Assembly: GCF_022458985.1 (NCBI RefSeq) | Contig: NC_061771.1 | Span: forward strand, 23,261,501-23,325,500 | DNA: 64,000 nt | Reading direction: 5' to 3' | DNA from: Mugil cephalus | Taxonomy: Eukaryota; Chordata; Actinopteri; Mugiliformes; Mugilidae | Part shown: one piece after another, positions 25,936 to 47,100 of the stretch | Layout of the letters: every line of letters begins with the position of its first letter | Position numbering within the stretch: position 1 is the stretch's first letter | Made by a program: the position numbers and the translations under genes | The notes under the pieces: generated by a model | Database searches by the model: none | What the model saw: only the letters and a program-made list of their open reading frames with translations | What the model was told of the DNA's origin: nothing

Positions 25936-26271
25936 TACACCAATCAGGCATACTATTATGACCACCTTCCTAATGATATTTTGTTAATCCAACACAGTTC
26001 AGAGAATGAATATGACCCCTGTCCCATAGGTTGAGCGGCCTGTGGATCAGGCTTGTGTCTGGCTGCATCCTGCTGGTGATGGATACTGCCATCAAGTAGT
26101 GCCATTGCTATGGTGTAGGGGTGCCTGGTCTGGTCTAGGTGGGTGGCACATGTCTAAATAGCATCCACACGAATGCCAGGTCCAAACGTTTCCCAGCAGA
26201 ACATTGAATTGTCAAGATGGTCAGTGCTATTTACTTCTCCCGTCAGTGGTTTTAATGTTGTGGCTGATTGT
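25936..26271 (-). mobile_element. Tc1/mariner-derived non-autonomous element, copy 1
   Basis: The left end is TACACCAATCAGGCATACTA and the right end CAGTGGTTTTAATGTTGTGG, inverted relative to copies 3-5. Internally CATGTCTAAATAGCATCCAC and AATGCCAGGTCCAAACGTTT are the reverse complements of blocks shared by the other copies. Confidence 0.75.
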
Positions 26272-27778
26272 CGTAGTTAAATAAACTGACTCCTAATATT
26301 TACCCAGTCTTCTTACTGGTATGTGCTGCTTGAGTATTTGGTCTTTTAAAGCCTCCTGTGGATTGTGGTTTGATTGACGCGTTCGGGCCAGGAGGTCAAA
26401 ACAATCCTCGTCCTCCAGGGTCTATGCAAATCCAAAGCAAACTCACCCTGGCAGGTAGTTTGTTAAGACTCCTCTGTCTGAGAGTTCAACAGAAGGTTGA
26501 ACAGGTTTCGCCTGCAGGCGCTGCTGCGACCTCCTAAAAAATAAAATCTCTACTTCATGAAAACAAACCTTTGACAGATGTTCAAAAGAAGTATGAAATC
26601 AATTCAGAGGGCAATAAATTAAAAATGTACTGCTTATCTGCACATTAAAGTACAACTGTCAAATTGTAACATACTGAAAATCCGATCATTTTATGAATCT
26701 TCTGATAAAGTTTAATTTTCCTACGTCGGAAAAGGAGGTAAACACTGAAAAATAACCTTAATTAATTCTTACCCTGACCTTGCCCTCTTCTTTAATTTAT
26801 TTGCCGAGCCACAGATAAAAAGCATTTCCTCTAAAGCATTTCGCAATTAATCAGATTTAAGTTCTGAAATGAAGAGTGATAAATAGACAAATGGAATTAA
26901 TTTACACCAAAGCCTGCAATCAGTCTTGATCAATGAAAAACAATTGCACAATCAAGCAATATTTGTTTTTCTTTTCTAGGTAAAGTTCATCATTTTTTCC
27001 CCACCTCATTTCAGTGTTAATTTCTCATTGTCCTCCATTAATTATGCATGTCTACTTTCATATGACAGTTTATTGCAGGTATTTCACTGAATCGGGATTC
27101 TCTGGGAAACATTGACTATAGTTGCCATTCTGTCAACGACGCATTCATCACGAAATGTTCAAAGCTTTTCTTCAACGCCCTTTTCTTTCTCACATATCCC
27201 AGTTGGCCGTCGTAATTAATCAGATGCGGCGTCTGTAAAGATTGTCAGTCATCCAAGGTCATAAAGTTTTTAGGTTTTCTCGAAGAATTTTCACCGTCAT
27301 TCAAGCGGCGTCTTCAGTTCTAAAAGACTGCTGCATAAACTCTTACCACAACTCGGGCTTCAACGTCTTGCTCAAGAAGATTTTGGCATACTGTAACACT
27401 GTTCATGAAAAAAGTTTAAAAATAAAATATTCAAAAAAAAAAAAAAAAAAGAGAGAGGCTTTTGGCCTGTAGTCAACCCCAAACTGAACCACTAACTCTC
27501 TTCTTTGTGGTCAACCCAACCTACTCTACCTACTGAGCCAATTATCACCCACTAACTATACTCTAGTTTTAACATCTGTCCCCAAAACAGTTTCTTCCTC
27601 ATTAGCTTAATGAGTCTTCTAGTTTTCTCCATCAGTTGGTCATTATCACACAGTTCACTGTGGAAAAACTCCACAAATCTCTGAAATCTGAACAAATTCT
27701 TCTAATTGCAGGTTACGGTTTGAGTTGATAACCGACCGTAGACATGTGTGTTTCAGGTAGACACCAGTCACATCACAC

Positions 27779-28146
27779 TGATCAGGCGCAACATTATGAC
27801 CATCGACAGGAGAAGTAAATAATATTGATGAAGTCGTGACAATACAGTGTTATTCTGGGAAACTTTTGGACCTGGCATTCCTGTGGATGTTACTTAGGGA
27901 TGCACCACCAACCTGCACTAGATTAGAAGTTAAAAAACAGGAAAAACGGCACAAGGTGTTGACCTGGCCTGGAAATTCCCAAGATCCCAAACTGATCTAT
28001 TATCTGTGGGATGCACTGGAACAAGCTGCATCTACAGAAGGCCCTCTCCTCAACCCAAAGGACCCAAAGACCAAAGACTCTTTTGGAGGCACAAGGGAGC
28101 CCTGCACAATATTAGGAAGGTGGTCATAATGTTATGCCTGATTGGT
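27779..28146 (+). mobile_element. Tc1/mariner-derived non-autonomous element, copy 2
   Basis: It begins TGATCAGGCGCAACATTATG and ends GTCATAATGTTATGCCTGAT followed by TGGTG. Between them, GGTGTTGACCTGGCCTGGAA and CTGTGGGATGCACTGGAACA resemble the Tc1 transposase C-terminal segment (DLNPIEHLWD-like) in degraded form. Confidence 0.75.
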
Positions 28147-28816
28147 GCAACTGCCTGATAAAAACCTAGAAATGTACGCTTGTAATTTAGAGCTGAAGAA
28201 GCCACTTGGATGAGTATTTAGACATGAGGAACAGTTTACACAAACGTGGCCGTAGTCCAGTTTTTTTTAACGGTGTAGAGTGTGTGTCTCAGGAGTTGGA
28301 TGTTGAACTCGTATTGTCTTAACCTAAGCACCTGGATTCCACCTGATTTAATGTATTGATAAATGATCCGGGCCAAGGAAATGTCAAAGACAAATGTAGT
28401 AAAAGAAAGGGCCGATGTAACTGCATTAAAATGACTGGCATCACATAGCATTAGTCACATAAAGCTGGCATTGACCTCAGAGCGCCTTTATTCTGCCTTC
28501 ATCTTTGATAACAGTCAGCCTTTATTGAATGATTCACGGTTCCACTGGAGACACCGGACAACAGCATCAGAAACAAAGCGCCATAGAAACACTAAATGTA
28601 CCATAAAGGAGCAAACACCCAGAATTGATCAGAAGACAGAAAATGAACAATTTTTTTTTTTAAAAAAAAAGAAACAAATTGAAACGTGAAGCTTTAAAGA
28701 GCAGCAGCAGCGGTGGCGGTGAGAGCCGAGGCGAGTTCAGCATGTCACTACGACAACGAGGATCTATTTCTGGCGAGAGTGATTGGCAGGAAAGTACGAC
28801 ACACGTCGTGAAGTCT

Positions 28817-28822
28817 TTTATT
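28817..28822 (-). promoter_or_regulatory. Candidate polyadenylation signal for crmp1
   Basis: TTTATT on the plus strand reads AATAAA on the crmp1 strand, about 0.9 kb past the stop codon. Further TTTATT copies at about 28487 and 28508 are alternative, more distal sites. Confidence 0.35.
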
Positions 28823-29241
28823 GCGAAACTCTACTATGCAGGTACACGAATCTAGACCTTAAATTAGCTGTTGCTTGGGCTTCAGCTCTACTTTCACGCA
28901 TTACAGGAGAGCATTGACACATTTGCATAATAGTATAATGTGCATCACTTTGACTGAAGTCCACAGCAGTGTTGAAATGCATGATTTAGACCTGGTATCA
29001 ACTGCCTCTGCCCACAGTGAATATCTTTAAGTGTTCGAAGCACACGGTGAGCAGTGTACGAATGTGCCTGTGCTGTTGAATACAAATGTGCTTTGAAAGA
29101 GTTCCTCCACTGCAACGACAAACCACGAGTGGTGTGCAACATCTAAAAAACGTGTCCATGCAACATGTATAACCGATCCACTTGGGTCACATTGAAATCT
29201 GTATTGCCAACATGTTGAAACCAGATGCAAAAAACAATAAC

Positions 29242-29264
29242 AAATAAATAAATAAATAAATAAA
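29242..29264. repeat. (AAAT)n microsatellite
   Basis: About five AAAT units within the presumed crmp1 3' UTR. Confidence 0.8.
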
Positions 29265-29726
29265 AATGTTATTTACTTAGCTGTCCACCGTATGGGTGGA
29301 AAGGAGCACCATGTCTGAGAGCAGACCCACACAGTAAGACGTGGAAAGTGAGGAAGTATAAGTAGGAAGTCATGCTCACGGGGAAGCAAATAACAACATG
29401 ACATAATACTGGGGTCACATTTGGAAGCTTACAGGGGGTCCAACACTGGATCTGTGAGTTTTAGGTAAAGACTAATTGATTGTAAATCACACTTTTTTTT
29501 TTGTTTAGTTTTTTTTTTTTTTAGACTGGAAGTATAAATGTGCTTCTAAAATGCAGTTTTAAAGCGTGTCACGATTGTACCACATTAAAAAATAAATAAT
29601 TAGACTCATTCATGCCCGGTGTGCGCGTGCTCACACTCCCAGTCACACACATTGAAACGAACTCGCACACACATTTAAGAGCCGAAACCCCCAGAGCCGT
29701 CCACACTTTGTGCACGGGTCACGTGT

Positions 29727-38888
<9,162 letters not shown>

Positions 38889-40369
38889 CGTGGCTTCAGC
38901 AGGAGAGGCAGACGTCCCCGAATCTTACGCGATGTACACTGCTTTGCTTATTCTACGTCTAACCGGGTCACGGTCCCGCCTATCCAGACGAGCGTACGCA
39001 TCCGATGCTGCGAAGAGTGAAAATCAGCTCCCTTCAGGCAGCCTAGAGTCCTTCCTCTACACACATGATGCAGTGCTCCAGTTTTGATAGGTCTGCTGGT
39101 GGCGTGTTGGTATGAACTAGTTTTAAAGTGCTGCAAGAGGCAGTGAGTGCACCTATCTGCACGTATGGAATGAGCGCAAGTCTGGTTTTTGGCCTGTTTG
39201 TGCGCTCCTTTGTCTCCCCAACCCGTCCTCTCTCCGTGGCGTTTGATGTGGGGGGCTGTGCGCGAGCAGATCACAGCATCACAGGATTAAAACCAGCGTG
39301 TGTCATCTTTTAACCCACATCCGCGGGGGGTACATGCAGCATGCCCGTGTGCCTACGGGGGCTCTGTTGACCTATGGAATGTCATGTGTGCAAATAACAC
39401 CCCAGACGTTTCCTTTCCGCACGAGACAGTTTATAATGATTTCAACAGGCTGCCCGTGGGAACTCTGGGAAAGAGAGTGCGAGAGGGAAGCTGCCGTCTT
39501 TCGTTCCTCAAGCAGGTGGACAGCTCCCTTAGGAGACGCGAAACAAAAAAGCAACACGTGAGACTCTGATCACTCATTGCACATAGGCTAAGCGTAGCTG
39601 TGGCACATGGCCTCATACACCCTTTTTCTTTTTATTGCACTGTTTATTTAGTTGTTGTTATTGTTGTTGTTAGAGGTGGCGCTGCTACTGTCAGGTTTAT
39701 CCTGTAGCTTTTATGACACCACACTAAGGAAAACAAATGCCTTTTCTAAAACTTCTGAAGGATCAGTAATTCAATCATGTTGCTCACTTAACGATCACGT
39801 TAAAATACATTGTTGCCCGAGTTGGAACGATTTTATTTCCAGACACATTCCTCTTTTTATTTCCATTTGCGCGTGTCAGTTATGTGTTATGTGATGAGAC
39901 AGTTTTATCTGTCAAGAATAAATCACATTGTCATAAGAATTTCAGGAGAGGAGGTATAGATAGATATTTTTCCAACATTACATTCAAATTAAACTGACTC
40001 TTCTCTCATAGAAATATGAGTAAACACCAACACTCAGCACTGGCTACGATTCACGCCCTGGTGATGTTACCATATTGTCTTTACGTCTTCCCCAGCATCT
40101 CAGTGGTCTGGTGCCATATGGGAGAGACACACTCAATTAAGTGTAGGCCTACATAGCTTTTGACCTGGAACCCCGTAATCTGCTTAAAGGGAGAGAGAGC
40201 TTTCTGTGGTTGTAGCTTAAAAGCGCCACATGCAGCTTTACTGGACACCAGTGGTCAACTACAGTCGAGCTTTTGTTTTATCATATATATATGAACAAAA
40301 TGGTGAAAATGCTCGAAGAGGTGACACAAACAGTTTTCTCAGTTTCTCAGTTTTACAAAGCAAATCTCA
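38889..40369. other. Intergenic region between divergent crmp1 and wfs1
   Basis: The 200-300 bases next to the crmp1 long-form start are CpG-rich and probably contain its promoter and 5' UTR. No reading frame here resembles a known protein. In particular I see no part of JAKMIP1, a coiled-coil gene that occupies this interval in human. Confidence 0.6.
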
Positions 40370-40627
40370 ATAGCCAATCAGATCGTGTATTCTTTTGACT
40401 GACAGCTGTTCTCCCCTGTCGCGGACAGTCTATTTTAAGAGGGCGTGCCCCAAAAGTTGCCGTCGTTGTTTATAGACCTGAGTTTGACGGCAGCAAGTGT
40501 GCGTCTCTGGTTTCGCTCGGAGCTGCTGCCTGGCGCGGATTAAACTCCGGCATGGGACACGCAGACTGCTTTTAAGTCCAAGAGGACCCTTTTGTCATAA
40601 TCCTAGGGGAATCTGGTCGTTTGCTGA
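40370..40627 (+). promoter_or_regulatory. Candidate wfs1 promoter and non-coding first exon
   Basis: A CCAAT box lies near 40374 and a TATA-like CTATTTTAAGAG near 40429, followed by GC-richer sequence ending at a strong donor, TGA|GTGAGTAAG, with the exon edge at 40627. The coding exon begins after TTATTTCAG at 41170, five bases before the ATG. This reproduces the mammalian layout of a non-coding exon 1 and an ATG near the start of exon 2. The transcription start is not visible from sequence alone. Confidence 0.45.
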
Positions 40628-40817
40628 GTGAGTAAGCGGCTCTTATTCGTTTGTTTCGTTTTCTGACTGCGGTTTAGGTGCAAGTTAAGCGTTTACATGG
40701 CATGACGCTCCCGTGTGTCCACTCACTGTCTGTGGCTGCATGGGCAGGACCAGACACTTGGTGTCTGTCTGTCTGTCTGATGCGATGATTTCATACTGAC
40801 TAATTACAGGTTTATAA

Positions 40818-40838
40818 CATATATATATATATATATAA
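40818..40838. repeat. (AT)n run in the wfs1 5' intron
   Basis: About ten AT units. Confidence 0.85.
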
Positions 40839-41174
40839 TCCTTGCAAAGTTTAAACTGCTCCTTTGCCAGCATATTTTGTCAAATTGCAGTCGTAACGTT
40901 TGTAATGATCCAACTTCTTACTCACTTTAACAAGATTTTAGAAACACCGGTTCTCAACTCTTTCTCCTTTCAAGTGGTCGGTGTCACATTTAGGTGTAAA
41001 ATATCAGGACGAAAAGAGCCAGCGGCTCCAACAAGAAGTCCACTGTCCATATCTGCCTCCACTTATAATTCACTTTTGGAAAGTATCATTATCTTTTTTT
41101 TTTTTTTTTGCAGGGTGTAGTTGTCATTAGCTTGCATGATGAATTACTCATGACTTTCGTTTATTTCAGGAAGG

Positions 41175-44100
41175 ATGGACAAGGATTTCCCATCAACACC
41201 CGCTCCCACCAACACCCAAAGGTCTTGCCCTGTCTCGGATGGACCTCCCCGTCCCTCCCCCTCGCAGATTCCTCCTTCGCCCATCTCCAATAACCTCTCT
41301 GCTGCACCTCCTGAGCACGACAAATCTGCGTCCCCATCAGAGCCCGGGAAATCATCTCATTCCTCCCCAGCATCCACACGTGCCGTCTCTGCACCAATGG
41401 ATCCCTCTTCTTCTGTGGATGAGAAGAAGCCCTCATCATCCCCTAAACCCACATCTAAAAGTGTTTCCCCTGAACCTGTGTCTAGCAAAACTCCAACTCC
41501 AAAACTTTCCAAGCTTGCTTCGGCATCTTCTTTGCCGATAAACCAATCCTCTGTGGATTCCCCTCCTTCCTCCTCCAGTAAAGGTTTTGCAGCTTGTCAC
41601 CACAAGCCCAGCTTTGCATCACTGGCCAAGCGGGTGATTATACAGGAAAGACTGAGGAAAGCAGAGGAAGAGGATGCCAACGATGAAGAAGATGGTAAGA
41701 ATGCCTGCTTTTTGAGTGTGGGTGTAAATTTGTTTTGACGAGACTGAGAGTAAGTCCCAGACCACAGAGAGGAGGTGCTAAGCTCCGTGTTATGCTCCGT
41801 CACGTCTTTCCGCGTGTAGCAGTGTAACCCTACCTTCAAATAAACACCACTGCCGGACGGAGTAGAAAATCCCTTTAACTGAATTTGTTCGCTCATTTAA
41901 ATCCTGTCTTCCCATTTGAGCTGCGTTCGCATCAAAAAACTACGTATAAACAGATGACTTCAGCAGAATAAAGTAAGTAGCTTAAATAAATTAGATCCCT
42001 CTTGGTTTGGTGTAATTTTTTCTAAAAAAAAGTAAAATATGGACTGCTATAAAATTTTAACTTAATCAGCAATTTGACATTTATGAATTTCACTTAAACG
42101 TCTCAGCAGCTGTGGACTGCCGTTGAATTTGGTGCATCAAATGTGTGTTTTGGAGGGAAAACTCTGATGTTTTTTTGTTACTTTTTTGGTGACTTTTAAG
42201 TGTATACCATAATTGTATTTGTCAGCTACACAGATTTGACTATACACCTGCAAAACAATTCAACTTTCAGTAGTTTAAGCTATAGCCTATAGCGTTGTCT
42301 TTAGTAAACGTAAAAGGTACATAAATGCAGAAAGCAATGGTTTTCATCTCCAAATAAATGATTGCACATGACACAATAATTTTTTTTAAAAGGAACGTGG
42401 TTCCAGGTTTCCATTATGCTCTATATCATAGGTCTTCAACAGGGGGTCCACGACCCCTAGGAGGTCCGTGGAGGTAAAGCAGGGGGGTCACAAAATCTTC
42501 AGTTGATTAGACTTTCTTTAAGCATTTTTTTAAATTTTTCCCTCACAATTTTCCGGCACGGCCACCCTACTGTTGCACAAGTTTGAAATCAAAAAAATGA
42601 TCGCGTATTATTTGAATAGCTTAACACTGAATGCAAAATGTTAATAATCTATATTTATAAATAGCATTAGGCCGAGTTTAATACATATAGTAGGTAGGGG
42701 GTCCCTACTTTATCTCTCTGCCAGTTTGAGGGTCCTTGGCCTGAAAAACATTGAAGACCTCTGCTCTATACTGTACTTTGGAACATACAAGTCCTCTGAG
42801 ACTGGCATTTTGGCTCACAGAGCTGCTGCCATGATTCTTAGTCGCGAATTCTCAACGCTCTGTTGCTCTGTTGTTGTTTCTATAAATACGTTTTAAAGTA
42901 CACCATCAATAACTCATTTAAATTCTATGATACTTCACTGATATTATATTTCAGAGTTGCTGGAAGTGACACCGATACACACATTCACCAGTAGGAGATA
43001 TTGCTGTGTATGAGAAAACCGTGACATTGGATTTAGGACCTAGAAGCTGAACCGCTTTGCTTAGAGGACACTGGGGGAAACAGTAAGAGCTTTATGCAAT
43101 TTACAAGTCCAGGCGTGTCATGAGAGCTGGGTTCAGTGTTTCTGGCACTCTGTTGTAACAGGATGTCTTTATAGCCAGACAGACGCAGACATGTTTAAAA
43201 GGCAGATTCAATCTCATCTACCCCACATTCGACTCCGTGTTGTGCTTAAGTCACAAGTTACTATGCAGCACGCTGGACAGGGTTTTATCACTGCAGGCTG
43301 TGAAGCCACTGTATTAATCAGCGCTGAGTCACATTGATACTTTAATAAAGTGAGGCCATTATGTAAACCACAAACTGAAAGGTTTTTCATCCACGTGTAA
43401 AGGCATCTTCTCGCGTCTCCTCTCCTCCAGGTGAAGAACCAGAGGAAGACCTGTCTCTGGAGCAGATGGAGGAGAAAGCCGAAGCTGGAGATGCCAGAGC
43501 TCAGACCCGGGTGAGTGAAAGCACGCATCCACAGACCTGCACTTGGCATTGTTCAGTTCAGTCCTGCTGGTTGACTCAGTCTGGCTGTGAGGTGGTGTGT
43601 ATTTTCGGACTCCTGGAAGATGGAAGATGATCCCAGCATTTCAGTGTAGCACACCGATATACTGTCTGCCACACATGGAAATCATTAACAGGATATTAGA
43701 GTGCGTAACGGCATGTACTGAACTGAAGCCAATGCGTGTGGCCACACTTCTAAAGTCGTTGAATGCATGCCATGAGGAATAACCAGACACTAAAGACTCA
43801 TCTTCTACAAATGGACACATTTAAGAATAACTTTGTTATTAAATCACAGTTAATATTAGAAAGCAGTCACTTGATATGCTACTTGGTGCTCTGCCCTTTA
43901 GCTAATTATGACAGAGAACAGAGAATTATAGGTTTTGGTTGGTTTGCTGTGTTGATTGAAAGCACCATCAAAGAAGTAGCTCCTGTAAATTAAATGAGCG
44001 CTGAGCATTAATATAAGTGATGAGCAGCTTTCTGTTGAATATAAATGTTCTGTGAACCCATGGACTGTGAATAAAGATGGACAATAGAACAACTCCAGTA

Positions 44101-47100
44101 GAGCTCCCCCTGGTGTCTGGCGGCAGTGTAGGTCATAAGCCCCACCCTCCCCACGTTAGTGGATGAGACATGGGCCAAACTAAGTCCCACACAAAAATAC
44201 ACATCAAATTATTATCATTATTGTTTTTCATTTTAGGCAGTAAATATAAAGCTGATGCATGGTCAAGTGTCAATTTATTTATAGAAAATTATAGTTAGTT
44301 ACTTGACCCTATAGAAACAGGATGTGACCCCATGATAACTACCAGTTGCCATGCCAACCACTCCACAAAGAGAGTAGGAAAAAAAATGAATAAATAAATA
44401 AATATGTACCCTGTATGAAGTAACTTTTATTTGTAACTGGTGGAGATAGAGCAGAGCGCATCACTAATCAAACGAAAACACAAGTGAACCTGGCGTCAGT
44501 GTGGGCACTCTTGTACTTGAGACTCTGGCTCCAAAGGTGCGAGATGGCGCTGTCTGTATAACCCGGAAAATAGCGTCATTTTGGCCAATTCAAGGAAGTG
44601 TGGACATGTTGTCCATATGGTGTGTACACACTCTGGCCATCATGTTGGGCTGGAGGCAGAAACCATACTATGAGAATAGAAAGAGAAAATCAAATCAAAT
44701 AAAGTACATGGACAGATTGTCATTGTTAAGTTACTTGCTTGCTAGTGAGCAAAAACCAACCAGTAAAATCAGTGTAATAAAATATTCAAATATAGTTTAT
44801 GAACTAATTCACCACGCTCTATTTTTTCTCCCAGAAACTAAAAGTTTTTTGTGCAGCTTGCATGTAAAGTACACTTTATGTCTGATTATACCTCAAGCAG
44901 GTAGTTAAACCGAAGCATTAATCCACCTCTCGCTGTGTTTCAGCTAGGTCAGCACTACATGATTCTTGCAGAAGAGAAAGACACAGAATTAAATAATCGC
45001 CTGGCTGTTAACTGGCTCATCCAAGCAGCTAAACAGGGAAGAAAAGGTGCAGCGAGGGCACTGCAGCGCTGCTGGATCCAGAAAAAAGGTTCATGCTACA
45101 GATTTTACTGCACGCAGCCCGTGTGTCTTTGCGTTTGTAGCCGTGTAACTGTCATCTGTCATCACCTTCTAGGAATCACTCCAGAGAATGAGGCCGATGT
45201 GCGCAAGTTGTCCACGGAGAGTAAGTTCGAGCTGGCGGTGCGCAAAGCAGCCATGATGATGTACTGGAAGCTCAACCCGGACAAGAAGAAGAAAGTGGCC
45301 GTGTCGGAGATGCTGGAAAATGTCAGCCAGGTCAATGCAATGCCGGGTAGGAGGCGCACACGCAGCCACAGACATGTGGACAACGACGCTCTCAATACCA
45401 CCGCAAGTGACAAGAATTTTAGCCGGTGTACCACAGGCTGCTCAGCATGCATGTTGTCATCTGATAGTTGCAATTGCTGTTAAATATATCATATATTGCC
45501 CTTTGTGATTTCGGTGTTTGCAGCTGTCACAGTCAGCAGTATCACATTGCATGCAGGCACCAAGGGGAATGTCTGTAGCTCACTGGTGCTGTTGTGATTC
45601 CTCACCAACAGGTGGCACTGCAAGCAGGATTCCTGTCCCGACTTCAGGCCAGGCCCAGAAAGTGTTGGAGAGCATGGTCAGCAATGAGTGTAGGTGTCCG
45701 GCAAGAGTGAAAGAGAGACAGAAAATGCGACGCTCTCTTGTAATACTGCCTGCTTTTTGTCCTCTTAGCCAAACAGCTCGTGGACCTGGATGACTTTGTT
45801 GAGATGACTAAGAACTACGCACAAGGTATTGTTCCCCCTGCTTCCCCAACTTCCAGCCAGGTCACGGCCAAAGCTGAAAGCCCCACACCCCTTGACCATA
45901 GCAAGGAGGTAAAATAACAACGACAGCACAGTCATTCACATCCTCATTTTCAGTTTCTTGACGCAGTGCATATGAGCTTGTTCGCATGTGTGACTCTTTT
46001 AATTAAAAAGGACAAGACTGAACTAGTTTCGTCAGGATGCAAGAAGCCCCGCAAGACGTCTTGGGGTTTCGGCCGAAGCGGGATGATCCTGGACACCAAG
46101 CAGACCAGCGCCATTACAAGAGCAATGGGCATGAAATCACAATTAATGGTACCGTAGTCTGAAACTCTGTTCTAGTACACGGCGTTTACACATGTAACTG
46201 TCAAAAGAATGTTTTTGTGGATGTTTTTAAGCTGTAGTTCATAACTTTTACACACAAAAATTAACAACCTTTACTTTCATGCACTTGAAAGTAATGGGTC
46301 GACACAGTAGGCTGCATCAGGTCAGACTATGGGGGCGTCTTAGGCAAAGAAGCTATGATGTTGTGAATTTATTGTGTCGTATCGCAAGAGTTAAATAAAA
46401 AAAAGCACATGAAGCTTGGTATAAAAATGATCTGAAAAGTGACTGATGTTGAATGAAGATTACAGTTAACGTGGTGCTGAATGATGAGCAAGGATTAAAT
46501 GACTGTGGGACTCATAGGTCAACAATTTTTGTGAATGACTCTAATCTAAGAAGTTACAAGATACAAAAGTTGTACTTTAGCTTTAATTCTTGTTTTGCTT
46601 TGAATCTTTAAAACTCCACATGCTCACCTTCACATCTGTCTCTTGTCCTTTCAGATGCTGCAGTACCCATTGCACGGAGTTGTCGAAATGAAGGAGCACC
46701 TCGTCGACTGGGCCTCGCGGGCCGGCGTCCAGTGGCTGAGCACCATCATCCCCACGCAGCACGTTAACGCCCTCATCTTCTTCTTCATCATCAGCAACCT
46801 CACAGTCGACCTGTTTGCTTTCGTTATCCCTCTCCTCGTCTTCTACCTCTCCTTCATCTCCATGATCATCTGCACTCTGCGTGTTTTCCAGAGCAGCAAG
46901 GTGAGTGGAGCTGTCCCCAGCTTCACAGTTAGGACTGGTCCCAAAGCACACTGTCTTTTTGCTTAATTCACTTGATTCACAATTAATTAACACTACTAAC
47001 TATGCGTTATGCTGTGAATGGAGAAGCCATTTCTAACATTTGCTTTTCCTAACAATACAATAGTTAAAATTTTACACCGATAACATTATGACAAAAGAAG

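Larger units (their letters stand above)
18541..29726. other. Intergenic region and crmp1 3' UTR; no protein gene recognised
   Basis: The stretch between the presumed pcdh7 3' end and the crmp1 stop codon holds only short, unconvincing reading frames. It contains a decayed non-LTR retrotransposon fragment (about 19.3-19.7 kb), a hAT-like MITE (21969), a long GT microsatellite (22741) and two Tc1-derived MITEs (25936 and 27779). The last 1 kb or so (28800-29726) is the likely crmp1 3' UTR on the minus strand. The remainder is AT-rich with nothing I can name. Confidence 0.6.

Noticed and set aside
45347-45483. Extension of the wfs1 exon beyond 45346
   Set aside because: The frame stays open to 45483, but the added residues ([12 protein letters not shown]...) have no wolframin similarity. 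A GTAGG donor at 45347 joins in phase to the conserved segment at 45612.
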